A stretch of DNA of 6,090 bases from the NCBI GenBank assembly GCA_023437745.1, contig JAEZFI010000289.1, positions 1-6,090 of the forward strand, read 5' to 3'. Made by a program: the position numbers and the translations under genes. The notes under the pieces were generated by a model. That model made no database searches and had not been told where the DNA came from. It saw nothing but the letters and a program-made list of their open reading frames with translations. Below are positions 1 to 4,943 of the stretch, piece by piece (positions within the stretch are counted from its first letter, which is position 1; each line of letters opens with the position of its first letter). Source of the DNA: Actinomycetes bacterium (GTDB lineage Bacteria; Actinomycetota; Acidimicrobiia; Acidimicrobiales; Microtrichaceae).

Positions 1-12
1 GACACCGGTGTC
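1..12. repeat. 12-bp perfect palindrome upstream of thrS
   Basis: GACACCGGTGTC is identical to its own reverse complement. It sits about 55-65 bases upstream of the proposed thrS -10 element, a place where a DNA-binding regulator could act. The window starts exactly at its first base, so it may be longer or belong to the preceding gene. No regulator can be named. Chance occurrence is possible in GC-rich DNA. Confidence 0.35.
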
Positions 13-66
13 ACGCCTTACGCGACAGAACGGGGAACGCGGTTCGGGCGGGTGACGGCGCGCCGA

Positions 67-72
67 TAGCGT
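67..72 (+). promoter_or_regulatory. Possible -10 element for leaderless thrS mRNA
   Basis: TAGCGT matches the actinobacterial -10 pattern TAnnnT. It ends 7 bases before the ATG at 80, so transcription would begin at or next to the start codon and give a leaderless mRNA. No Shine-Dalgarno sequence is visible before the ATG, which fits. No convincing -35 box is seen; the best-placed hexamer, TTCGGG at 43-48, is poor. The call is inference from position and pattern only. Confidence 0.4.
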
Positions 73-79
73 GGCGGCC

Positions 80-2050
80 ATGTCCGAGATCACGATCACG
101 TTGCCCGACGGTTCCGCGCGCTCCCTCTCCGAGGGCGCGACCGGTGCCGAGCTGGCGGCGTCCATCGGGCCCGGTCTGGCGAAGGCGGCCCTCGCGATCG
201 AGGTCGACGGCGAGGCCACCGATCTCGCCGCCCCTCTCCACGACGGGGCCAAGGTCCGCATCATCACGGACCGCGACCAGGACGCGCTCGAGCACCTGCG
301 GCACTCCACCGCCCACGTCCTCGCCCAGGCCGTGCTGGAGCTGTGGCCCGGCGCCACGTTCGCCGGCGGACCAGCGATCGAGGACGGCTTCTACTACGAC
401 TTCGAGCTCCCCGGCGGCGCCACGTTCAACGAGGCGGACCTCGAGCGGATCGAGGCCCGGATGCGCGAGATCGTCGCGGCCGACCAGCCCTTCGAGCGGT
501 TCGAGCTGCCGCTCGGCGAGGCCCGCGACCTCTTGGCCGCGCACCCGTACAAGCGCACGTTCATGGACCTGGCCGCCGGCGGGGAGGACGCCGACGGCGA
601 GGTCGGCACCGGGGAGACGATCAGCTTCTACCGGAACACCCCCGAGTTCGTGGACATGTGCCGCGGCCCGCACGTGCCCTCGACCGGGCGCCTCGGCCAC
701 TTCAAGCTGATGCGGGTCGCCGGCGCGTACTTCCGCGGCAGCGAGAAGAACCCGATGCTGCAGCGCATCTACGGCACCGCGTGGGCCAGCAAGAAGGACC
801 TCGCCGCGCACCTCCACCGCCTGGAGGAGGCGCAGAAGCGCGACCACCGCAAGCTCGGCGCCGAGCTGGACCTCTTCAGCTTCCCCGAGGAGGTGGGCTC
901 GGGCCTGGCGGTGTTCCACCCCAAGGGCGGGATCGTGCGCCGCATCATGGAGGACTACTCACGCCGCCGCCACGAGGAGGCCGGCTACGAGTTCGTCTAC
1001 TCGCCGCACATCTCGAAGGCGACCCTGTTCGAGACCTCCGGCCACGTCGAGTGGTACGCCGACGGGATGTACCCCCCGATGGAGCTCGACCACGACCACG
1101 GGGGTGAGGGCACCAGCTACTACCTCAAGCCGATGAACTGCCCGTTCCACATCCTGATCTTCCGGTCACGGATGCGGAGCTACCGCGAGCTGCCCCTGCG
1201 CATGTTCGAGTTCGGCACCGTCTACCGCTACGAGAAGTCCGGCGTGGTGCACGGGCTCACCCGGGCGCGCGGCTTCGCCCAGGACGACGCCCACATCTTC
1301 ACGACGAAGGAGCGGATGGGGGAGGAGATCTCCTCGCTGCTCGACTTCGTGCTCGACCTGCTGCGGGACTACGGCCTCGACGACTTCTACCTCGAGCTCT
1401 CGACGCGCCCCGAGGAGAAGGCCATCGGCGGCGAGGCCGAGTGGGAGGAGGCCACCGAGGCGCTGCGCGCCGCGGCGGCCGCCAAGGACATCGAGCTGGT
1501 CATGGACCCCGGCGGCGGCGCCTTCTACGCCCCGAAGATCTCGGTGCAGGTGCGTGACGCCATCGGGCGCTCCTGGCAGATGTCGACGATCCAGGTCGAC
1601 CTCATGCTGCCCGAGCGGTTCGGTCTCGAGTACGTGGGCGCCGACGGCGAGCGCCACCGGCCGGTGATGATCCACCGGGCGCTGTTCGGCTCCGTCGAGC
1701 GCTTCTTCGCCGTGCTGCTCGAGCACTACGCCGGGGCGTTCCCGACCTGGCTCGCCCCCGTGCAGGTGCGGATCCTCCCGGTCGCCGACGCCCACGAGCT
1801 CCACGCCGCCTCGCTGGCCACGCGCTTCGAGGCGGAGGGCTACCGGGTCGACGTGGTCGCTGCCGACGAGACCCTGGGCAACCGGATCCGCCGGGCCAAG
1901 GGCGAGAAGATCCCCTACGTCCTCGTGGTCGGCGACGACGACGTCGAGGCGGACACCGTCGGGGTCAACCCGCGCGGCGGCGACGTCGAGCGGGGCGTGC
2001 CGGTCGCTGCGTTCCTCGACCGCCTGGCGCTCGACGTCGGCCACCACTGA
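80..2050 (+). CDS. thrS: Threonyl-tRNA synthetase
   Basis: Cytoplasmic class II synthetase that charges tRNA(Thr) with threonine using ATP. At 656 residues it is close to the usual ~640. Domains in order: an N-terminal TGS domain (about residues 1-62), the editing domain with HSTAH at 75-79 (HxxxH) and CRGPH at 194-198 (the Cys/His pair that clears mischarged Ser-tRNA), the class II catalytic core, and a C-terminal anticodon-binding domain (about 555-650). The zinc ligands of the active site are present: Cys354 in MNCPFH, His405 in QDDAH and His532 in IHRALFGS; the first two have the same 51-residue spacing as in the E. coli enzyme. An in-frame GTG at 71 would add three residues, but it lies inside the proposed -10 element, so ATG at 80 is preferred. 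An in-frame stop at 53-55 excludes longer versions. First gene of a tight + strand cluster, ending 4 bases before the HIT gene. Confidence 0.97.
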   Translation: MSEITITLPDGSARSLSEGATGAELAASIGPGLAKAALAIEVDGEATDLAAPLHDGAKVRIITDRDQDALEHLRHSTAHVLAQAVLELWPGATFAGGPAIEDGFYYDFELPGGATFNEADLERIEARMREIVAADQPFERFELPLGEARDLLAAHPYKRTFMDLAAGGEDADGEVGTGETISFYRNTPEFVDMCRGPHVPSTGRLGHFKLMRVAGAYFRGSEKNPMLQRIYGTAWASKKDLAAHLHRLEEAQKRDHRKLGAELDLFSFPEEVGSGLAVFHPKGGIVRRIMEDYSRRRHEEAGYEFVYSPHISKATLFETSGHVEWYADGMYPPMELDHDHGGEGTSYYLKPMNCPFHILIFRSRMRSYRELPLRMFEFGTVYRYEKSGVVHGLTRARGFAQDDAHIFTTKERMGEEISSLLDFVLDLLRDYGLDDFYLELSTRPEEKAIGGEAEWEEATEALRAAAAAKDIELVMDPGGGAFYAPKISVQVRDAIGRSWQMSTIQVDLMLPERFGLEYVGADGERHRPVMIHRALFGSVERFFAVLLEHYAGAFPTWLAPVQVRILPVADAHELHAASLATRFEAEGYRVDVVAADETLGNRIRRAKGEKIPYVLVVGDDDVEADTVGVNPRGGDVERGVPVAAFLDRLALDVGHH

Positions 2051-2054
2051 GCCC

Positions 2055-2588
2055 GTGGCCGAGATCGAGCACCTGTGGGCGACGTGGCGCGGCGCGTACG
2101 TCCGGTCGGCGGGTGAGCCCGGGCGGTCGGAGGACGGCGGCACGCTCTTCGAGCGCATCCTCGCCGCCGACGGCGACGACGAGTCGAAGCACCTCGTGTG
2201 GCGGGGCGAGCGCACCTTCGTGCTGCTCAACAAGTACCCCTACACGTCCGGCCATGCGCTCGTGCTGCCGTACGCGCCGCTCGCCGATCTCGAGGACCTC
2301 GACTCGGCGACCCATGCCGAGCTCTGGCAGACGGTGCGGATCTGCGTCGTGGCGCAGAAGCTGGGCCTCGGGTGCCACGCGGCCAACGTGGGGTTGAACC
2401 TCGGCGCTCCCGCCGGTGGATCCCAGGCCGACCACCTCCACGTGCACTGCGTCCCCCGCTGGATCGGTGACACCAACTTCACGTCGGCGACGGGTTCGAC
2501 CCGCGTGCACTCGGTCTCGTTGGGGGAGGCGTGGTCGCTGTTGCGGGGCAGCTGGGACGAAGCGACCCGCCGGTGCGAGGATGGCTGA
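2055..2588 (+). CDS. HIT-family nucleotide hydrolase/phosphorylase (Ap4A type)
   Basis: A 177-residue HIT (histidine triad) protein. The triad is His127-x-His129-x-His131 in HLHVHCVPRW, where the middle His is expected to be the nucleophile attacking the alpha-phosphate. Upstream parts also fit the family: LW-A-T-WR near the N-terminus, LLNKYPYTSGH at 57-67 and NVGLNLGAPAGGS at 111-123. The same position next to thrS and pgsA in Mycobacterium is held by Rv2613c, described as a diadenosine tetraphosphate (Ap4A) phosphorylase, so Ap4A is a reasonable substrate guess; the exact reaction is inference. The GTG start leaves only 4 bases after the thrS stop, and no clear Shine-Dalgarno is seen, so translation is probably coupled to thrS. 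Many relatives carry a CxxC zinc motif near the N-terminus; the matching stretch here is T30-L-F-E33, so that half-site is missing. Confidence 0.9.
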   Translation: MAEIEHLWATWRGAYVRSAGEPGRSEDGGTLFERILAADGDDESKHLVWRGERTFVLLNKYPYTSGHALVLPYAPLADLEDLDSATHAELWQTVRICVVAQKLGLGCHAANVGLNLGAPAGGSQADHLHVHCVPRWIGDTNFTSATGSTRVHSVSLGEAWSLLRGSWDEATRRCEDG

Positions 2589-2589
2589 C

Positions 2590-3105
2590 ATGACCGACGA
2601 GACCGACGGCGGTGCAGCGGCGATCTCCGACGACGAGGTCGTCGACGAGCTGCCGGCCGACCTCCAGCCCGACCTGGCACCGCCGATCACCTTCCCCAAC
2701 AACAACCGCCGCCGGATCCCCGCCGTCCTCTACCTCCTGCTGGGCGCTGTCTGCGTCTGGCTGACCGTGGATCGCGACGGGAGTCCGTTCGTGAACCGCG
2801 GGCTCCTCATCGCGGGCGCTCTGCTGATCGCCTTCGCGCTCTACGGCCTGTACGCTGGCCGGGCCCTGCGCATCGACGAGTCCGAGGCGCTGGTCGCGGC
2901 GAACGGGGCGCTCGGCTTCCCGATCGGGCACGCCTCGGCCCAGATGGCCTGGCGAGGCCCGGCCAGCCGGCCCGTGTGGCGCCTCCTCGTCTACTCCGCC
3001 GAGAACCCGCCGCTGCGTCGGGGGATGGTCATCGTGGACGGGGTGTCCGGCGAGGTGCTCGAGCAGTTCTCGGAGGCGAACCCCGAGGACTGGGCGACGA
3101 CCTGA
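2590..3105 (+). CDS. Uncharacterised two-helix membrane protein
   Basis: I do not recognise this 171-residue protein. The N-terminal ~35 residues are acidic (many Asp/Glu) and likely disordered. RRR at 40-42 precedes a hydrophobic helix at about 43-60, followed by a short polar loop (DRDGSPFVNR) and a second helix at about 71-89. By the positive-inside rule both ends face the cytoplasm. The C-terminal part (about 95-171) is soluble, with a helix-like ALVAANGALGF, a WRLLVYS strand and VIVDGVSGEVLEQF. This pattern resembles a PepSY-type repeat (alpha, then W-x-strand, then VD-x-x-x-G-x-V), but that is a weak visual match. ATG 2590 is preferred because GAGG at 2577-2580 lies 9 bases upstream; an alternative in-frame ATG at 2581 would add three residues and overlap the HIT gene. 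It starts just after the HIT stop, so it is probably co-transcribed. It has no counterpart in the mycobacterial cluster as I recall it. Base composition matches its neighbours. Confidence 0.8.
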   Translation: MTDETDGGAAAISDDEVVDELPADLQPDLAPPITFPNNNRRRIPAVLYLLLGAVCVWLTVDRDGSPFVNRGLLIAGALLIAFALYGLYAGRALRIDESEALVAANGALGFPIGHASAQMAWRGPASRPVWRLLVYSAENPPLRRGMVIVDGVSGEVLEQFSEANPEDWATT

Positions 3106-3106
3106 G

Positions 3107-3139
3107 CCTCCCGGCCGCCGGGCCATGAACGTCCGGAGG
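3107..3139 (+). other. GC-rich hairpin after the first transcription unit
   Basis: Just past the membrane-protein stop, CCCGG (3110-3114) and CCGGG (3118-3122) form a 5-bp stem with a 3-base loop. A competing longer pairing joins CCTCCCGG (3107-3114) to CCGGAGG (3133-3139) with one bulged C. Either could slow or end transcription of the thrS unit. There is no proper T-tract after it (only TCCTTT around 3148-3153), so it is a weak terminator candidate at best. Confidence 0.25.
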
Positions 3140-3150
3140 GTCGGGGGTCC

Positions 3151-3180
3151 TTTACGATGAACCCGAGGAGACGGTACGCT
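3151..3180 (+). promoter_or_regulatory. Sigma70-type promoter for pgsA-patA-pimA
   Basis: TTTACG (3151-3156) matches the -35 consensus TTGACA at four positions, and TACGCT (3175-3180) fits the -10 pattern TAnnnT. The spacer is 18 bases. A start site near 3187 would give a leader of about 37 bases with a good ribosome binding site. The stretch is clearly richer in A/T than the surrounding coding DNA, and it falls in the only gap over 100 bases in the cluster. It suggests that the lipid genes can be transcribed independently of thrS. Confidence 0.55.
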
Positions 3181-3193
3181 AACTGCAGTTAGC
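3178..3193. promoter_or_regulatory. 16-bp perfect palindrome, candidate operator
   Basis: GCTAACTGCAGTTAGC equals its reverse complement over all 16 bases. It overlaps the end of the proposed -10 box and the predicted start site, the classical place for a dimeric repressor to block RNA polymerase. Its core AACTG is repeated in direct orientation at 3195-3199 and 3205-3209. In RNA it could instead form a 6-bp stem with a TGCA loop. The regulator is unknown; TetR-like or GntR-like dimers bind sites of this size, but nothing here identifies one. Confidence 0.5.
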
Positions 3194-3210
3194 AAACTGC
3201 TCACAACTGT

Positions 3211-3216
3211 AGGAGG
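3211..3216 (+). promoter_or_regulatory. Strong ribosome binding site of pgsA
   Basis: AGGAGG is a full Shine-Dalgarno match, 7 bases before ATG 3224. It fixes the pgsA start. It is the strongest such signal in the window; the other genes have weak or no sites and seem to rely on coupling or leaderless starts. Confidence 0.85.
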
Positions 3217-3223
3217 CGCTCCC

Positions 3224-3946
3224 ATGTTGGATGGGCAGTTCCGATCGAACATCGAGACATGGGTCCGGCCCATCGGGCAGAGCGTGCGGCGCACGGGGAT
3301 CTCCGCCGACGTCGTGACGATCATCGGTCTGGTCATGGCGGTCGCGTGCGCCGTGTTCATCGGGCTCGGCTGGCTCAGCCTCGGCCTGCTGTTCATGATC
3401 CTCTGCGGCATCCCGGACCTCATCGACGGCGCGGTCGCCAAGGCCACCGGCACGGCGAACCCCCGGGGGGCGTTCCTCGACTCGGTGACCGACCGCGTCA
3501 CCGACGGGCTCCTCTTCGGTGGCGTCGCCTGGTACTTCACGACCATCTCCGACGGACCCCTGCCCCTCCTCCCGTTCGCCGTGTTCGTGACCGCCGCGGT
3601 CGTCAGCTACATCCGCGCCAAGGCCGACGCGCTGGGCTTCGACGCCCACGTCGGCCTCATCGAGCGTGCGGAGCGGTTCATCCTGCTCGGCCTGGGCCTG
3701 CTGTTCCCGTCGCTCCTTGTCGCCGTCATGTGGGTGCTGGTCGCGCTCAACACGATCACCGCGACGCAGCGCTTCGTGGCCGTGTGGAAGCAGGCGTCGG
3801 CGCCGCTCCCGCGCAGCACCGTCCGGACGCGTCGCCAGGCCGCCCGCGTCGGCGAGACCAGCGCCGCCGACCGTTGGCGTGCCCGTCGCACCGCCGGACG
3901 TGAGCGCACCGCCGGTCGCGCCGGCAGCCGACGTCGTCCCTCGTGA
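3224..3946 (+). CDS. pgsA: Phosphatidylinositol phosphate synthase (CDP-alcohol phosphotransferase)
   Basis: Integral membrane enzyme of 240 residues expected to join CDP-diacylglycerol and inositol 1-phosphate to give phosphatidylinositol phosphate, the first lipid of the PI/PIM pathway. The CDP-alcohol phosphotransferase motif runs D65-x2-D68-G69-x2-A72-K73-x8-G82-x3-D86-x3-D90; all four metal-binding Asp are present, and the usual Arg after Ala is Lys73. SADVVTIIG (27-35), SYIRAKADALGF (128-139) and IERAERFI (146-153) closely resemble mycobacterial PgsA1, which supports inositol phosphate rather than glycerol phosphate as the acceptor. Several hydrophobic helices are visible between about 30 and 180, in line with the six of the family. 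Residues 191-240 form an Arg-rich tail (15 Arg, 3 acidic) absent from the ~217-residue mycobacterial protein as I recall it. The start is set by AGGAGG at 3211. The stop overlaps the next start (GTGA, 3943-3946). Substrate assignment is inference from similarity and neighbours. Confidence 0.92.
   Translation: MLDGQFRSNIETWVRPIGQSVRRTGISADVVTIIGLVMAVACAVFIGLGWLSLGLLFMILCGIPDLIDGAVAKATGTANPRGAFLDSVTDRVTDGLLFGGVAWYFTTISDGPLPLLPFAVFVTAAVVSYIRAKADALGFDAHVGLIERAERFILLGLGLLFPSLLVAVMWVLVALNTITATQRFVAVWKQASAPLPRSTVRTRRQAARVGETSAADRWRARRTAGRERTAGRAGSRRRPS
3887..3915 (+). repeat. 11-bp direct repeat in the pgsA tail
   Basis: CGCACCGCCGG occurs at 3887-3897 and 3905-3915, a period of 18 bases (six codons). 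It encodes a duplicated R-T-A-G-R unit near the PgsA C-terminus. It looks like a small in-frame duplication in a low-complexity tail. Confidence 0.55.
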
Positions 3947-4941
3947 GTCCCGGCGAGCAGATCGACCGCCTGCGCGGTCGAGCCGTCGTCAGCGCGTACC
4001 GGGCCGGCGGGCTCCTCGCCCGCTTCACGCCTCCCTTCGTGGGCCACGGCATCACGACCGCGGCCGGCGTGGCCTCGTCCCTCGCCGCCGCCGAGCGGCG
4101 TGCGGTGGTGGAGCGGAACCTCCAGCGCATCTACGGCGGCGACCTCACCGGGCCGCGGCTGGCGACCAAGGTGGCCCAGACGTTCGAGTCCTACGGCCGC
4201 TACTACTACGACTCGTTCCGGCTCCCGTCGATGACGGCGCACGCCGTGGACCGCGGCTTCACCGCCGAGGGCCTCGAGCACATCGAGGCCGCCATGGACG
4301 GCCCCGTCGGGCCGGTCCTCGCGCTGCCGCACCTCGGCGGCTGGGAGTGGGCCGCCGCCTGGATCACGAAGGTCCGGGGCTGGGAGCTGGCCGCCGTCGT
4401 GGAGGCGCTCGAACCACCTGAGCTGTTCGAGTGGTTCCTCGAGTTCCGCCGGTCTCTGGGCATGAACATCATCCCGCTGGGGCCCGACGCCGCCGCCGAG
4501 GTGGCTGCGGCCGCCGCGGCCAAGCAGGTGGTGTGCCTCCTGTCGGACCGCGACATCACCGGCACCGGTGTGCCGGTCACGTTCTTCGGCGAGCCCACCA
4601 CGCTGCCGGCCGGCCCGGCGATCATGGCGCTGCGCGGTGGGTGCCCGATCCTGCCGACCGCGGTCTACTTCCGGGGCGACGGCGTGCACGGCGTGGTGCG
4701 TCCTCCCATCGACACCACCCGGCAGGCGACCCGCCTCCGCGACGACGTCGGTCGCATCACGCAGGCCCTCGCCGACGAGCTCGAACTGCTGATCCGGCGC
4801 GCCCCCGAGCAGTGGCACCTGATGCAGCCGAACTGGCCGAGCGACTTCGAGGCGCTCGGTCGTGAGCGCTCCGTCGTGGACCGCAACGGCGCAGCGGGGT
4901 CCGACGGCTCCGCGGGGTCCAACGGCTCGGCGCCGACCTGA
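3943..4941 (+). CDS. patA: PatA-like PIM acyltransferase (LpxL/HtrB family)
   Basis: A 332-residue member of the lysophospholipid/lipid A acyltransferase family. The active-site motif is H130-L-G-G-W-E135 (HX4E; the His is the general base). A second conserved block, SDRDITGTGVPVTFFGEPTT (201-220) followed by LPAGPAIMALRGGCPILP, fits the acceptor/acyl-binding region. In mycobacteria the gene between pgsA and pimA encodes PatA, which moves an acyl group from acyl-CoA to the mannose of PIM1/PIM2 on the cytoplasmic membrane face; the same role is inferred here. The family is also used for other lipids, so the acceptor is unproven. The GTG start overlaps the pgsA stop (GTGA) and has no visible Shine-Dalgarno, pointing to translational coupling. 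The C-terminus is a Gly/Ser/Ala/Asn stretch encoded by a short tandem repeat. The length is slightly more than the ~316 residues of the mycobacterial protein. Confidence 0.88.
   Translation: MSPGEQIDRLRGRAVVSAYRAGGLLARFTPPFVGHGITTAAGVASSLAAAERRAVVERNLQRIYGGDLTGPRLATKVAQTFESYGRYYYDSFRLPSMTAHAVDRGFTAEGLEHIEAAMDGPVGPVLALPHLGGWEWAAAWITKVRGWELAAVVEALEPPELFEWFLEFRRSLGMNIIPLGPDAAAEVAAAAAAKQVVCLLSDRDITGTGVPVTFFGEPTTLPAGPAIMALRGGCPILPTAVYFRGDGVHGVVRPPIDTTRQATRLRDDVGRITQALADELELLIRRAPEQWHLMQPNWPSDFEALGRERSVVDRNGAAGSDGSAGSNGSAPT
4894..4929 (+). repeat. 18-bp tandem repeat, two copies, in patA C-terminus
   Basis: GCGGGGTCCGACGGCTCC (4894-4911) is followed directly by GCGGGGTCCAACGGCTCG (4912-4929), 16 of 18 bases identical. 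A decayed copy may lie just before at 4876-4893 (about 11 of 18). The unit is six codons and encodes A-G-S-D/N-G-S, so copy-number change would keep the frame. Confidence 0.75.
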
Positions 4942-4943
4942 CG

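Noticed and set aside
35..45. GAAC-GCG-GTTC as an SOS (LexA) box
   Set aside because: The Gram-positive LexA site needs GAAC-N4-GTTC; here the spacer is three bases and the flanks do not match.
1..79. T-box or other riboswitch controlling thrS
   Set aside because: Only 79 bases are visible, no specifier or T-box core sequence is seen, and the -10-like hexamer next to the ATG suggests no leader at all.
1166..2233. Antisense open frame (355 codons) opposite thrS
   Set aside because: Lies across the conserved catalytic and anticodon-binding regions of thrS; composition is typical of a shadow frame.
2416..2580. N-terminal extension of the membrane protein back to 2416
   Set aside because: This part lies fully inside the HIT gene, including its His triad, and translates to Arg/Thr/Pro-rich shadow sequence. 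The real start is near 2581-2590.
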